Shown: positions 33,435 through 43,268, counted from the first letter of the stretch. The stretch: 64,000 nt of DNA from Pseudoxanthobacter soli DSM 19599 (GCF_900148505.1 NZ_FRXO01000003.1:186001-250000); one strand, 5' to 3'. Program-made: numbers and translations. Notes: a model not told the origin generated them from the letters alone.

Positions 33435-34283
33435 TCAGTAACCGCGATCGTTCAATCTGATCTGACTGAAGAGTCCATTGGCGGCGACTCCGATGCGGTA
33501 CCCGATGTCTCTCCACCACTGGCAATTCAATTCGGTTTCTATGGTTGGAAATCCGTTAACGAGGCGACCTTTTGTTCGCTTCTCGGCTTCGCTTACAATT
33601 TTATTCAAATAGAAATCACGCCCCACAAGTGTCGGGCAGTTCGACCACGGCAAATTCCGGCCCGATACGAGATAAGTCCCGTTTCGCGACCGCGAAACGG
33701 CTTCCGGCCATCTTCGATCGGCATCGTCGAACAGATAGGGCGTGGTTCCGATCAGGCGCGAGGCCTTTCCGGGTCTGAGCGTGCGCATCAGCGCGGCGCG
33801 AAGCCGGACCGCGGCGCCGGCATCGTCCGGCGGGAACAGACGGGCAACCTTCGGCCCCTGCCACGGCAGGCCGGGCTTCAGCCGGTGCCGGAGGCGGACG
33901 AAATCGGCCACGCCCTCGTCCATGTCGGCGGAGGCTGCGGCGAGCTGCCGCACCACCTCGTCGCGCCCCTCGATCAGCCGATAATCGTTTTCAAGCAAGA
34001 TGATACGGTCTGCTGACAATCCGCCTGCCAGCGCTTTGAAGCCGCCGAGAATGCCGAGATTGGCCGCCGAGCCGTCGAACGGGATGCCGAAGGACCGGGC
34101 GATCTCGCGGCCGCGGTCGGTGATCTCCGGCAGGAACAGCAGCACCTCGTCGGCGAACGAAAACAGGTCGCCCTTGCGGTAGCTTTCGAGGGTGGCGGCG
34201 AGGGAATCGTAGCCGTGCCAGCTGAGGATGCCGAGGCCGAGGGTGGGACGCGGACCGCCCGGGCGGGCCTGCGCCGCGCTCAT
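33435..34283 (-). CDS. Glycosyltransferase-like protein (second gene of a pair)
   Basis: 282 residues. The first 110 look like a GT-A glycosyltransferase start: Leu-Gly-Ile-Leu-Ser-Trp-His-Gly, a Leu-Glu-Ser-Tyr helix, then Leu-Glu-Asn-Asp-Tyr-Arg-Leu (about 98-104) in the place of the DxD metal site. The rest (Pro-Tyr-Leu-Phe-Asp-Asp-Ala-Asp and Asn-Cys-Gln-Trp-Trp-Arg-Asp) I do not recognise. The start ATG 34283 overlaps the stop of the upstream glycosyltransferase gene (ATGA), so the two are translationally coupled and probably act on the same surface glycan. Codon use toward the 3' end is less G+C-biased than in the neighbours, which hints at acquisition. Confidence 0.65.
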   Translation of the reverse strand: MSAAQARPGGPRPTLGLGILSWHGYDSLAATLESYRKGDLFSFADEVLLFLPEITDRGREIARSFGIPFDGSAANLGILGGFKALAGGLSADRIILLENDYRLIEGRDEVVRQLAAASADMDEGVADFVRLRHRLKPGLPWQGPKVARLFPPDDAGAAVRLRAALMRTLRPGKASRLIGTTPYLFDDADRRWPEAVSRSRNGTYLVSGRNLPWSNCPTLVGRDFYLNKIVSEAEKRTKGRLVNGFPTIETELNCQWWRDIGYRIGVAANGLFSQIRLNDRGY

Positions 34284-35035
34284 CGCCAGTTCTCCGCGAT
34301 CCAGGGCGTGGGGCGGACGTGCTTGTAGGTCTTCTTGTACCACGGCGCCGGCCAGCGGCCGTCGCGGGCCTCGTCCGGATCGGGCTTTCCCGTGAACGCG
34401 ACGAGGCGGGTGTCGGGCGGCAGTGGCGCGACCTTGACGAAATTGAGCGGCCAGCGCGGCAGAAGGCCGTGCTTGAAGCTCGCGCACCACGCCTCGGGCC
34501 AGTACGTCATCGGAATGCGGGTGACGGCCGAGATATAGCGCTGCTCGTTGCGATAGCGCTGCCAGATGCCGATCGGGTCGGCCACCATGTCGTCCATGAT
34601 CTCCGGCGCCATGCCGACATGGAAACGGAAGCAGGTGGTGTTGCCGATGTTCTTCTCCATCTGCGTCCAGTTGCGGATGACGCAGAACTTCGCCTCCGGC
34701 TCGAAGGTAAAGAAGGAATCGAGATTGCCGGTGACGACGATGTCGAGATCGACGAACAGCGCCGGATCGCCCGGCGACAGGCCCGGCAAGGTGCGGTCCC
34801 ACAGCGCGATCTTGCGCCACGGCAGCCAGCGCAGGTTTTCCGGCAGCTCGATCTCGAGCTGGGGCATGCATTCCACTTCGCGATCGACGCCGGACGAATC
34901 GTCCGTGTAGCAGATCAGCCGCGTCGGCCGGGCCGTGTTGCGCTTGATCATCGACCACAGGCGGTTGACATAGTCGGCGCCGTAGCGCGTGCCCCACTTC
35001 ATGGACACGATTGTCTGCATGGCGCTGGTCTGCAT
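34280..35035 (-). CDS. GT8-like glycosyltransferase (first gene of a pair)
   Basis: 251 residues, GT-A fold. Ile-Cys-Tyr-Thr-Asp-Asp-Ser lies near the N-terminus, and the DxD metal/nucleotide-sugar site is Phe-Val-Asp-Leu-Asp-Ile-Val-Val-Thr-Gly (about residues 95-104). Lys-Phe-Cys-Val-Ile-Arg-Asn follows. The C-terminus is rich in Trp/Lys/Pro. The frame continues upstream to 35359 but with poor coding character. ATG 35035 follows GAAGAGGG and is preferred, although an exact duplication places a second ATG at 35020. It precedes the coupled gene at 33435-34283. Confidence 0.72.
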   Translation of the reverse strand: MQTSAMQTIVSMKWGTRYGADYVNRLWSMIKRNTARPTRLICYTDDSSGVDREVECMPQLEIELPENLRWLPWRKIALWDRTLPGLSPGDPALFVDLDIVVTGNLDSFFTFEPEAKFCVIRNWTQMEKNIGNTTCFRFHVGMAPEIMDDMVADPIGIWQRYRNEQRYISAVTRIPMTYWPEAWCASFKHGLLPRWPLNFVKVAPLPPDTRLVAFTGKPDPDEARDGRWPAPWYKKTYKHVRPTPWIAENWR

Positions 35036-35042
35036 GGCGCTG
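35013..35042. repeat. Exact 15-bp tandem duplication over a start codon
   Basis: GTCTGCATGGCGCTG occurs at 35013-35027 and again at 35028-35042. On the minus strand each copy carries an ATG, so the duplication gave the glycosyltransferase gene two in-frame start codons five codons apart. Confidence 0.85.
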
Positions 35043-35285
35043 CCCTCTTCTGGAGCGGTGGTTCGCGGCCTGCCCCCCGGGAGGCCGCGCCTTCGGCCTT
35101 CGGAGCGGACGCATGTCCGCCTGCGACGCCCGGAAATCCGATCGCCTTTTCGCATTTCGCAGGCTGCAACGCCAGACCGGCGGCGCGGCCGTGCCGGATG
35201 GCATCCTCGGCCGCCTCCCGCAAGAGGCGGTCGATGCCGCCGCCGATTCGGGTTATGAGCCTTTGAACGGACAGGGACACACGCG

Positions 35286-36062
35286 ATGACGCGAGGCAGC
35301 ACAGCGATCACCCGAACCGCGCTCGTGACCGGAGGCGCGCGGCGCATCGGCCGGGCCATTGTCGAGGACCTCGCCGACCACGGCTGGGCGGTCGCGATCC
35401 ACTCCTATTGCTCGCAGGACGAAGCCCGCTCGCTCGCCGGCGTCATCACCGCCCGGGGCGGACGGGCCGCCGTGGTCGCGACCGACCTCGCCGGCCCCGA
35501 CTGCGCCGCCACGCTTCTCTCCGAGGCCCGCGCCGCGCTCGGCCCGATCGGCTGCCTCGTCAACAATGCCGCGATGTTCGAGGACGACAGCTTCGCCACC
35601 ATGGACGCGGCGGGGCTCGATCACCATCTGAAGATCAATCTGACGACGCCGCTGATGGTGGCGCAGGCGTTCGCCGCCGCCCTCGGCGAGACGGAGCACG
35701 GCCTCATCGTCAACATGATCGACCAGCGCGTCTGGAAACCGACGCCGCAGCACTTTTCCTATTCGGTCGCCAAGGCCGGGTTGTGGGCCGCGACGCGGAC
35801 CATGGCACAGGCGCTGGCGCCGCGGGTGCGCGTCGTCGGCATCGGGCCCGGCCCGACCCTGCCGAGTGCGCGCCAGAGCGAGGCGGACTTCCACCGCCAG
35901 TCGCAGGCCCTGCTGCTCGGCGCCGGTCCGGAACTCGGCGAGTTCGGCCGCACCGTGCGGTTTCTGGCCGAGACACCGTCGATCACCGGGCAGATGATCG
36001 CCCTCGACGGCGGCCAGCACCTCGCCTGGCAGACGCCCGACGTGCTGGACGTCAACGAATAG
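35286..36062 (+). CDS. SDR family oxidoreductase, possibly pteridine reductase-like
   Basis: 258-residue short-chain dehydrogenase. The cofactor loop is Thr-Gly-Gly-Ala-Arg-Arg-Ile-Gly (15-22). An Arg at this point (TGxxxRxG) is the mark of pteridine reductase/FolM-type SDRs and indicates NADPH. Asn-Asn-Ala-Ala-Met-Phe-Glu lies near 90. The catalytic Tyr and Lys are in Phe-Ser-Tyr-Ser-Val-Ala-Lys (about 157-163), and the usual Ser before it is replaced by Asp-Gln in Asn-Met-Ile-Asp-Gln-Arg. A gene of this type preceding uvrC is common in Hyphomicrobiales. Dihydropterin reduction is plausible but unproven. Confidence 0.82.
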   Translation: MTRGSTAITRTALVTGGARRIGRAIVEDLADHGWAVAIHSYCSQDEARSLAGVITARGGRAAVVATDLAGPDCAATLLSEARAALGPIGCLVNNAAMFEDDSFATMDAAGLDHHLKINLTTPLMVAQAFAAALGETEHGLIVNMIDQRVWKPTPQHFSYSVAKAGLWAATRTMAQALAPRVRVVGIGPGPTLPSARQSEADFHRQSQALLLGAGPELGEFGRTVRFLAETPSITGQMIALDGGQHLAWQTPDVLDVNE

Positions 36063-36196
36063 CGCGACGCGGCGCGGTGAGGGGCGGAGCGCGGGGGACC
36101 GGGCGATCCGGCCCCGCCCCGGCCGGGTCGCCCCCAACACGGCCGCAGTCCTTACGGGCTTGTGGCCAGACGGTATTGAAGCGGACAGATCGCACC

Positions 36197-38260
36197 GTGA
36201 CGACGAACACCGACCCCGATCCACCCGTTCCGCCTCCGGCGGACATGCCAAGCGCGGACATGCGAGACGCTGACGTGCCGAGCGCTGACATGCCCAGTGC
36301 CGCTATGCCCGATGGCGCTATGCCCGGTGCCGATCTGCCCGTCGCGGAGGACGACGCGCCGGCGGCGACGCTGCGCGGCGTCGCGGTCATCGCCGATGCG
36401 GTGCGCCGGCTGCCGAACCAGCCCGGCGTCTATCGCATGATCGATGCCAAGGGTGACGTGCTCTATGTCGGCAAGGCGCGCAGCCTGAAGAAGCGCGTCA
36501 CCTCCTATACCCGCATCGCCGGCCAGTCGAACCGCATCGCCCGGATGATCCAGGCGACGGCCTCGATGGAGTTCGTGACGACGCGCACCGAGACCGAGGC
36601 GCTGCTTCTCGAAGCGAACCTGATCAAGCGGCTCAGGCCGCGGTTCAACGTGCTGCTGCGGGACGACAAGTCGTTCCCCTATATCCTGATCCGCCGCGAC
36701 CATCCGGCGCCGCAGATCCTGAAGCATCGCGGCGCGCGCTCCACGCCGGGCGACTATTTCGGCCCGTTCGCCTCCGCCGGCGCGGTGGGGCGCACGATCA
36801 ACGCGCTGCAGAAGGCGTTCCTGATCCGCTCCTGCACCGATGCGGTCTATGAAAGCCGCACGCGGCCGTGCCTGCTCCACCAGATCAAGCGTTGCGCGGC
36901 GCCCTGCACCGGCGAGATCTCGCTCGACGATTACGGCGAACTGGTGCGGGAGGCCCGCGACTTCCTCGCCGGCCGCTCCGCCGCGATCCGCGACGACCTC
37001 GCGCAGGCGATGGTGGCCGCCTCCGACGATCTCGATTTCGAGCGGGCGGCGATCTATCGCGACCGCCTCGCGGCGCTCGCCCACGTCACCAGCCACCAGG
37101 GCATCAACCCCCAGGGCGTGGAGGAGGCCGACGTGTTCGCCGTCCACCAGGAGGGCGGCCAGACGGCGATCCAGGTGTTCTTCTTCCGCACCGGCCAGAA
37201 CTGGGGCAACCGCGCCTATTTCCCCAAGGCCGATGCGAGCCTCGAAGCCGGCGAGGTGCTGGAGAGCTTCCTCGCCCAGTTCTACGACGACAAGGACGTG
37301 CCGCGCCTGCTGCTGCTCTCGACACCGCTGCCGGAACAGGAGCTTCTTCAGAACGCCCTGTCGGAGAAGGCGGGACGCCGGGTCGAGGTGGCGGTGCCCC
37401 AGCGCGGCGCCAAGCACGACCTCGTCGACCACGCGCTCACGAACGCGCGGGAGGCGCTCGGCCGGCGGCTGGCGGAAACCTCCAGCCAGGGCCGGCTGAT
37501 CGAGGGGCTGGCCGAAGTGTTCGGGCTGGAGAAGCCGCCCCGGCGCATCGAGGTCTACGACAATTCCCACATCATGGGTACCGGCGCGGTGGGCGCGATG
37601 ATCGTGGCCGGCCCCGAGGGCTTCGTGAAGAAGGAATATCGCAAGTTCAACATCCGCTCGAAGGAGATCACGCCCGGCGACGATTTCGGCATGATGCGCG
37701 AGGTGATGACCCGGCGGTTCTCGCGCCTCGTGCGCGAGGCCGGCCCGCGTCCCGAGGAGAGCGAAGACGGCGCCGTTGAGGCCGCATCCGACGCGGTCGG
37801 GCCGTGGCCGGATCTGGTGCTGGTCGACGGCGGCGCCGGCCAGCTCGCCGCCGCGCGCGCCATTCTGGAGGAGCTCGGCATCGCCGGCGACGTGGCGATG
37901 GTGGGCGTCGCCAAGGGCGTCGACCGCGATGCCGGCCGCGAGGAGTTCCACGTACCCGGCCGGACGCCGTTCCGCCTGCCGGTGCGAGACCCGGTGCTCT
38001 ATTTCATCCAACGCCTGCGCGACGAGGCCCACCGCTTCGCCATCGGCAGCCACCGGGCGCGGCGCGCGCGGGAGTTCACCGCGAACCCGCTCGACGAGAT
38101 CGCCGGCATCGGCCCGACGCGCAAGCGCGCGCTGCTGCACCGCTTCGGCACCGCCAAGGCCATCGGCCGCGCGGGGGTCGACGACCTCATGCAGGTCGAC
38201 GGCATTTCCGAAAGCCTCGCGAAGGTGATCTTCGACCACTTCCACGACCGGGCGGACTGA
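36197..38260 (+). CDS. uvrC: Excinuclease ABC subunit C (UvrC)
   Basis: 687 residues from GTG 36197. This subunit makes the dual incisions of nucleotide excision repair. GIY-YIG nuclease: Gly-Val-Tyr-Arg-Met and Leu-Tyr-Val-Gly-Lys-Ala (about 77-98). Next come a UVR segment (Leu-Asp-Phe-Glu-Arg-Ala-Ala, about 280), the RNase H-like nuclease domain (Tyr-Asp-Asn-Ser-His near 455, Val-Asp-Gly-Gly-Ala-Gly-Gln near 545) and two helix-hairpin-helix motifs at the end (Gly-Ile-Gly-Pro-Thr-Arg-Lys-Arg). The first 60 residues are an extra Met/Asp/Pro/Ala tail encoded by 15-bp repeats. Translation could also start at ATG 36245 within that array, so the start is not firm. Confidence 0.94.
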   Translation: MTTNTDPDPPVPPPADMPSADMRDADVPSADMPSAAMPDGAMPGADLPVAEDDAPAATLRGVAVIADAVRRLPNQPGVYRMIDAKGDVLYVGKARSLKKRVTSYTRIAGQSNRIARMIQATASMEFVTTRTETEALLLEANLIKRLRPRFNVLLRDDKSFPYILIRRDHPAPQILKHRGARSTPGDYFGPFASAGAVGRTINALQKAFLIRSCTDAVYESRTRPCLLHQIKRCAAPCTGEISLDDYGELVREARDFLAGRSAAIRDDLAQAMVAASDDLDFERAAIYRDRLAALAHVTSHQGINPQGVEEADVFAVHQEGGQTAIQVFFFRTGQNWGNRAYFPKADASLEAGEVLESFLAQFYDDKDVPRLLLLSTPLPEQELLQNALSEKAGRRVEVAVPQRGAKHDLVDHALTNAREALGRRLAETSSQGRLIEGLAEVFGLEKPPRRIEVYDNSHIMGTGAVGAMIVAGPEGFVKKEYRKFNIRSKEITPGDDFGMMREVMTRRFSRLVREAGPRPEESEDGAVEAASDAVGPWPDLVLVDGGAGQLAAARAILEELGIAGDVAMVGVAKGVDRDAGREEFHVPGRTPFRLPVRDPVLYFIQRLRDEAHRFAIGSHRARRAREFTANPLDEIAGIGPTRKRALLHRFGTAKAIGRAGVDDLMQVDGISESLAKVIFDHFHDRAD
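36242..36331 (+). repeat. 15-bp tandem repeat in the uvrC 5' end, six copies
   Basis: Six 15-bp units (GACATGCCAAGCGCG, GACATGCGAGACGCT and four more) plus a partial seventh encode (Asp/Ala)-Met-Pro-Ser-Ala-like pentapeptides. Most units contain an in-frame ATG, so copy-number change would move possible start codons without breaking the frame. Confidence 0.9.
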
Positions 38261-38292
38261 TTCGGGCGCCGCCGGGCACCCTGTCCGGTCCG

Positions 38293-38796
38293 CTAAATCC
38301 GGCGGATGGCCGAGCCGTGGCCGGCGAGAAGGCGCGAGACGAGTTCGCGCGAGGCGCGCTGGAGCTTGTCGACCACGACCTCGAAATCCCGCGCGGTGCC
38401 GGTATAGGGGTCGTGGACCTCCTCATGGCGGCCTTCGGCGGCTTCCAGCACCAGCGCCGTCCACGCCGTCGCGTTGGCCGGGCGCAGACGGGTGAGCGCG
38501 GCGAGGTTGGCCTGATCCATGGCGAGGATATAGTCGAAGGCGGTGAAGTCGGCCGGCCGGACCGGGCGGCACACCTGGCGGGAGATGTCGAACCCCCGCG
38601 CGGCGGCGGCCGCGACGGCGCGGTTGTCGGGCGGATCGCCTTCGTGGAAATCCGACACACCGGCCGAATCCACCCGGAACCGGGTCGCGACGCCGGCCGC
38701 CTCGGCCGCCTGAAGGAACGCGCCCTCGGCGATGGGCGAGCGGCAGATATTGCCGAGGCAGACGAACAACACCCCGATCGGCCGCTGTGCCTTCAT
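38293..38796 (-). CDS. Low-molecular-weight protein tyrosine phosphatase family protein
   Basis: 167 residues. The P-loop is Val-Cys-Leu-Gly-Asn-Ile-Cys-Arg-Ser-Pro (about 11-20), with nucleophilic Cys and Arg in place. The general acid is in Asp-Pro-Tyr-Thr-Gly (about 133). This is a cytoplasmic phosphatase that removes phosphate from tyrosine or from small phosphoesters, possibly linked to exopolysaccharide control in other bacteria. ATG 38796 behind GAGGG is preferred over the longer 38838 frame, since the fold starts immediately after it. Confidence 0.9.
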   Translation of the reverse strand: MKAQRPIGVLFVCLGNICRSPIAEGAFLQAAEAAGVATRFRVDSAGVSDFHEGDPPDNRAVAAAAARGFDISRQVCRPVRPADFTAFDYILAMDQANLAALTRLRPANATAWTALVLEAAEGRHEEVHDPYTGTARDFEVVVDKLQRASRELVSRLLAGHGSAIRRI

Positions 38797-38942
38797 TCGA
38801 TCGTCCCTCACGAACCTGCGCATCGAACCATCTTGCACCGCGGGCGGCCGATCTCCACATCTTTCGAAGAGGACGAGACCGCCTCCCGCATGACGCTTCC
38901 GCCGTGCGGCCCCCGCGCCACAGAAGGCCGGTATCGACGCCG

Positions 38943-39344
38943 ATGACGCACTTCCGCTCCGCGAACCCGTCTTCCGCAGTTCCGCTGGACGGGGACATCC
39001 TCGGCCCCGAAGACGACGATCCGGTCCGCGAGGAACGGGTGCGGCGGCGCTTCTGGCCGACCTTTCGCAAGGCGGCGCGGCACATTCCGTTCGCGCGCGA
39101 TCTGGTGGCCGCCTATTTCTGCGCGCTCGATCCGGCGACGCCGCGGCGGGTGCGGCTGACGCTGCTCGCCGCGCTCGCCTATTTCGTGCTGCCGATCGAT
39201 GCGGTGCCGGACCTTCTCGCCGGCATCGGCTTCACCGACGACGTGACGGTGCTCCTGGGCGCCATCGGCCTCGTCGGCCGCCACATCGAGGAGCGCCACC
39301 GCGCGGCGGCCGACATGGCGCTCGCCGACGAGGACAAGGCGTAG
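38943..39344 (+). CDS. YkvA/DUF1232 family small membrane protein
   Basis: 133 residues. The DUF1232 signature Tyr-Phe-Val-Leu-Pro-Ile-Asp-Ala-Val-Pro-Asp-Leu-Leu (about 80-92) is followed by Gly-Phe-Thr-Asp-Asp-Val-Thr-Val-Leu. The hydrophobic stretches around 75-115 may be membrane-associated. The first 35 residues are charged and look disordered. The function of the family is not known. It diverges from the phosphatase gene and converges with fhs. Confidence 0.85.
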   Translation: MTHFRSANPSSAVPLDGDILGPEDDDPVREERVRRRFWPTFRKAARHIPFARDLVAAYFCALDPATPRRVRLTLLAALAYFVLPIDAVPDLLAGIGFTDDVTVLLGAIGLVGRHIEERHRAAADMALADEDKA

Positions 39345-39386
39345 CCTCCTCGCCGGCCCCCTCCCCGCCCGCCGGCCCACCCGTCG

Positions 39387-41063
39387 CTACGACAGGCCGA
39401 CGATCTGCCCGGCGGCATCGACGCCGATGTGCTCGGCCGCCGGATGACGCGGCAGGCCCGGCATGGTGTTGATCTCGCCGCACAGCACCACCACGAAGCC
39501 GGCGCCCGCGGACAGCCGCACCTCACGCACCGGAAGGGCGTGGCCGGACGGCGCGCCGGTGAGGGCGGGATTGGCCGAGAACGAATATTGCGTCTTGGCG
39601 ATGCACACCGGCAGGCGGCCGAACCCGGCGGCCTCGAACTGGACGAGATCGGCCCGCGCGCGCTCGTCCCAGATCACCTCGCCGGCGCCGTAGATCTCGC
39701 GGGCGACGGTCGCCACCTTGTCGGCCAGCGGCATCTCGTCGGGATAGAGCGTGCGGAACGCCGACGGCCGGTTCTCGTCGAGCACGGCAGAAACCGCCTC
39801 GGCGAGCCCCACCGCGCCGGCCGAACCATCCGCCCAGTGGCTGCACGACACCGCCTCGACGCCGAACCGCTCGCGGCAGACGTCGCGCACGAGGGCGAAC
39901 TCCGCCGCCGTGTCGGAGGTGAAGCGGTTGACGGCCACGATGACCGGCAGGCCGAACTTGGCGAGATTGGCGACGTGGCGGCCGAGATTGGCGAGACCGG
40001 CCTCGAGCGCCGTCAGGTTCTCGCGGTCGAGGTCGCTGCGGGCGACGCCGCCGTGCATCTTGAGCGCGCGGACGGTGGCGACGACGACGGCGCAATCCGG
40101 CGCGAGCCCGGCCTTGCGGCACTTGATGTCGAGGAACTTCTCCGCGCCGAGATCGGCACCGAAACCGGCCTCGGTCACCACGATGTCGCCGAAGCCGAGC
40201 GCGGCGCGGGTGGCCGCCACCGAATTGCAGCCGTGGGCGATGTTGGCGAACGGGCCGCCGTGGACCAGCGCCGGATTGCCCTCCAGCGTCTGGACGAGGT
40301 TCGGCCGGAACGCATCGCGCAGCAGCGCGGCCATGGCGCCGGCCGCGCCGAGATCGGCCACCGTGACCGCGCTGCGGTCGCGGCGATAGCCGACCACCAT
40401 GCGCGACAGCCGCGCCTCGAGGTCGGCGAGATCCTGGGCGAGGCAGAACGCGGCCATGACCTCGGAGGCGACCGTGATGTCGAAGCCGCTCTGGCGAGGA
40501 AAGCCGTTCTTGGGACCGCCGAGGGACAGGACGACGTCGCGCAGCGCGCGGTCGTTCATGTCCACCACCCGCCGCCAGGTGATGCGGCGCAGGTCGAGAT
40601 CGAGCGCGTTGCCCCAGTAGAGGTGATTGTCGACCATGGCGGCGACGAGGTTGTGCGCGGCCGAGATCGCGTGGAAATCGCCGGTGAAGTGCAGGTTGAT
40701 GCGCTCCATCGGCACCACCTGGGCGTAGCCGCCGCCGGCGGCGCCGCCCTTCTGGCCGAAACACGGGCCGAGGGAGGGCTCGCGCAGGCAGATCACGGCC
40801 TTGCGGCCGATGCGGTTCAGCGCGTCGCCGAGGCCGATGGTAGTGGTGGTCTTGCCCTCGCCCGCCGGGGTCGGGTTGATGGCGGTGACGAGCACCAGCT
40901 TGCCGCGCTCCGCAGCCCCGGCGCGCGCCAGCGCCTCGTCCTCGATCTTGGCGATGTGGCGGCCGTAGGGATCGAGATCGTCCGGGCCGAGCCCGAGGCG
41001 TGCGGCGACCTCGGCGATGGGTTTCAAACGGGCGGCCCGCGCGATTTCGCCGTCGCTTTTCAT
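39387..41063 (-). CDS. fhs: Formate-tetrahydrofolate ligase
   Basis: 558 residues, standard length. It joins formate to tetrahydrofolate with ATP to give 10-formyl-THF, feeding purines and one-carbon metabolism. The P-loop is [11 protein letters not shown] (64-74). [10 protein letters not shown] follows near 107. His-Phe-Thr-Gly-Asp-Phe-His-Ala and Gly-Pro-Phe-Ala-Asn-Ile-Ala-His-Gly are also family blocks. ATG 41063 begins the known N-terminus (Lys-Pro-Ile-Ala-Glu-Val). The longer frame to 41261 is not coding in character. The gene is divergent from a MarR regulator, across 246 bp. Confidence 0.95.
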   Translation of the reverse strand: MKSDGEIARAARLKPIAEVAARLGLGPDDLDPYGRHIAKIEDEALARAGAAERGKLVLVTAINPTPAGEGKTTTTIGLGDALNRIGRKAVICLREPSLGPCFGQKGGAAGGGYAQVVPMERINLHFTGDFHAISAAHNLVAAMVDNHLYWGNALDLDLRRITWRRVVDMNDRALRDVVLSLGGPKNGFPRQSGFDITVASEVMAAFCLAQDLADLEARLSRMVVGYRRDRSAVTVADLGAAGAMAALLRDAFRPNLVQTLEGNPALVHGGPFANIAHGCNSVAATRAALGFGDIVVTEAGFGADLGAEKFLDIKCRKAGLAPDCAVVVATVRALKMHGGVARSDLDRENLTALEAGLANLGRHVANLAKFGLPVIVAVNRFTSDTAAEFALVRDVCRERFGVEAVSCSHWADGSAGAVGLAEAVSAVLDENRPSAFRTLYPDEMPLADKVATVAREIYGAGEVIWDERARADLVQFEAAGFGRLPVCIAKTQYSFSANPALTGAPSGHALPVREVRLSAGAGFVVVLCGEINTMPGLPRHPAAEHIGVDAAGQIVGLS

Positions 41064-41309
41064 GGGAGATTTCGTCCGATTCGGCCTCGTGGAAAACGGC
41101 GAGACGCTATCCCATCGCATGGCGAAGCGCGACGCGGTTTTCGCAGGCCCGCGGCGCCTGCCGGACCGGCCGCTCGGAAGCCGGCGAAGAAATTCGCGGC
41201 TTGGCCTTTCGGCCGACTTTTCCAAAGGCTGCTTAATGATAGTGTCGCATTCCGTGGGCATTCTGCCCGCTCAGACGGGCGTGCGCCGTCCCAAAGCAGC
41301 AGAGCCGAA

Positions 41310-41825
41310 ATGACCTTCAATTACCGCAAAACCGTCACCTACCGGCTCTCGCAGACCGCGAAGGCCAGCCGCGGCCGCGCCAATGCGCATCTGAGCCGGC
41401 TTGGCCTGCACGCGGGCCAGGAAACGGTGCTGAAGGTGCTGGCGGACGAGGACGGCCAGACGATGAGCCAGCTCGCCGCGACCCTCGGCGTGCAGCCGCC
41501 GACCGTCACCAAGATGATTTCCCGACTTTCCGCCCAGGGCTTCGTGCTGCGGCAGGCCTCCCAGACCGACGGCCGGCTCGCCCGGGTGTTCCTCACCGAG
41601 TTCGGCCGCGAGCGGATCGGCGATCTCGACCGCGCCTGGAAGCGGCTGGAGAAGGAAGCCCTCGTCGGCCTCGACGACAAGGACCGCAAGCGCCTGCGCC
41701 GCCTCTTGCGCATCGTCGAGCAGAATCTCGCCGCCGCCGGAGGCCAGGGCCTCGACCCCGCCGACGACCCGGAGCCGGATCTCGAGGAAGAGGTGCCGCC
41801 GCCCTCGCCGGTTGTCGTGGCCTGA
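41310..41825 (+). CDS. MarR family transcriptional regulator
   Basis: 171 residues. A winged helix at about 50-115 has Gln-Pro-Pro-Thr-Val-Thr-Lys-Met-Ile in the recognition helix and Asp-Gly-Arg-Leu-Ala-Arg-Val-Phe-Leu-Thr in the wing, the MarR signature. An acidic, Pro-rich tail of 30 residues follows. ATG 41310 is the first in-frame ATG before the fold. It faces fhs across an intergenic region, so control of fhs or of itself is possible, though not shown. Confidence 0.88.
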   Translation: MTFNYRKTVTYRLSQTAKASRGRANAHLSRLGLHAGQETVLKVLADEDGQTMSQLAATLGVQPPTVTKMISRLSAQGFVLRQASQTDGRLARVFLTEFGRERIGDLDRAWKRLEKEALVGLDDKDRKRLRRLLRIVEQNLAAAGGQGLDPADDPEPDLEEEVPPPSPVVVA

Positions 41826-42356
41826 GCCATCGCGGCGCGTGGTCCGCGGCGCCGCGCGCGCCGTCAGGGCCGGAGCGCCTCGTCCGGGCGCTGGCGGCTC
41901 CGACTGCGCCTCCCGCGTACCTGCGCCTCCCGCTTGCCTGCGCCTCCCGCGTATCTGGCCCTCCGCTTCTCACTGCCTGCTGCCCATGAAGGCGCGGCGG
42001 TATTTTTCACGCCGATTCGGCGTCATCCATGCATTGCAGGCGGGCCGCTATGCAGCGATGCCGGAGCAATTGTCGTCGACACCCTGTCCTAAATCGATAA
42101 GCTGACAGCGTTCCTGCCTGTCTGCCCGGTTCGTGCGCGTGCCCGTTTGCGCGCCACTGCCCCAGTCATGCCGGGGCGCCGGATCCGTGTGCCCCGGAGG
42201 GCGTCGCGGTCGGGCCGGCTTTTTCCAGTTTTCCGACGTTCCAAGTTCCGACCAGCTCGCTTCACAATCCCGAACCAAGCGCCTCGTTCCTCGCCTTCGC
42301 GGCGACCGGCCCGGACGCCCCTTCGACCGAAAACGGCATTCGCCGCGGAGAGAACG
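41826..42356. other. Non-coding region with a 17-bp tandem array
   Basis: 531 bp between the MarR and EamA genes. Four 17-bp units (below) stand at 41904-41971. Further on, an A/T-richer area (41998-42110) probably contains the promoter of the transporter gene. I see no gene on either strand. Confidence 0.5.
41904..41971. repeat. 17-bp tandem repeat, four copies
   Basis: CTGCGCCTCCCGCGTAC (41904-41920), CTGCGCCTCCCGCTTGC (41921-41937), CTGCGCCTCCCGCGTAT (41938-41954) and a diverged fourth copy (41955-41971). The array is intergenic, 79 bp after the MarR stop. Confidence 0.8.
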
Positions 42357-43268
42357 ATGTCCATCGCCGCGATGGGCGACCGGGCGGGAGATACCCGCCT
42401 GCACGGCATCCTGATGATGCTCGTCGCCTGTACGTTCTTCACGGTTCTCGACGCCGTTGCGAAGACGCTGTCCCACACGCTGCCGCCGCTCGAAGTCGCC
42501 TGGTTCCGCTACCTCGTCCACATGCTGCTGCTGGTCGGCCTGCTGGCGCCGCGCCCGGCGCGGCTGCTGCCGGCGCTGCGCACCCGGCGCCTCGGACTGC
42601 AGGTGCTGCGCGGGACGTTCCTGCTCGGCTCGACGGTGTTCAACTTCATCGCGCTGCATCACCTGCAGCTCGCCGAGACGACCTCGATCAACTTCGCCGG
42701 GCCGCTCGTCATCACCGCGCTGGCCGGGCCGATGCTGGGCGAATGGGCCGACCGGCGCCGCTGGATGGCGGTGGCCGCGGGCTTCGTCGGCGTCATGATC
42801 GTGGTGCAGCCGGGTTCCGGCGCGCTCGCCTTCGAGGCGGTCTATTCGGTCGCGGCGATGGCCTGCAACGCGGTCTACGTCATCCTGACGCGGCGGCTGG
42901 CGCCGACCGAGAATTCCATGGGCCTGCTGCTCTACTCGGCCGTGGTCGGCACGGTGCTGTTGACCCCGGCGATGCCCGCCGTGTGGGTCACGCCGGTCGA
43001 CCTGACGACCTGGGGCCTGATCGTGGCGCTCGGCGCGCTCGGCGCCATCGGCCACTTCTTCCTGATCCGCGGCCACGCCTATGCCCCGGCCTCGCTGCTG
43101 GCGCCGTTCGGCTACTCCCAGATCATCGGCGCGATCGCGGCCGGCTATCTGGTGTTCAACCAGCTGCCGCACACCTCCACGATCCTCGGATCGGTGGTGA
43201 TCGTCTGCTCCGGGCTCTACATCCTGAAGCGCGAGGACGTGATGCGCCCGCGCCGCCGCCGCGCCTGA
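42357..43268 (+). CDS. EamA-family (DMT) transporter
   Basis: 303-residue inner membrane protein with about ten membrane helices, in two EamA repeats (about 15-145 and 155-295). It ends with a cytoplasmic Arg-rich tail. Members export amino acids, nucleosides or other metabolites; no substrate can be read from the sequence. ATG 42357 follows GGAGAGAA. The first helix begins at residue 17. It is convergent with the nicotinamidase gene. Confidence 0.88.
   Translation: MSIAAMGDRAGDTRLHGILMMLVACTFFTVLDAVAKTLSHTLPPLEVAWFRYLVHMLLLVGLLAPRPARLLPALRTRRLGLQVLRGTFLLGSTVFNFIALHHLQLAETTSINFAGPLVITALAGPMLGEWADRRRWMAVAAGFVGVMIVVQPGSGALAFEAVYSVAAMACNAVYVILTRRLAPTENSMGLLLYSAVVGTVLLTPAMPAVWVTPVDLTTWGLIVALGALGAIGHFFLIRGHAYAPASLLAPFGYSQIIGAIAAGYLVFNQLPHTSTILGSVVIVCSGLYILKREDVMRPRRRRA

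Noticed and set aside
35408-36196. Long 5' extension of uvrC overlapping the SDR gene
   Set aside because: It is the shifted frame of the SDR gene, whose own frame has all SDR motifs.
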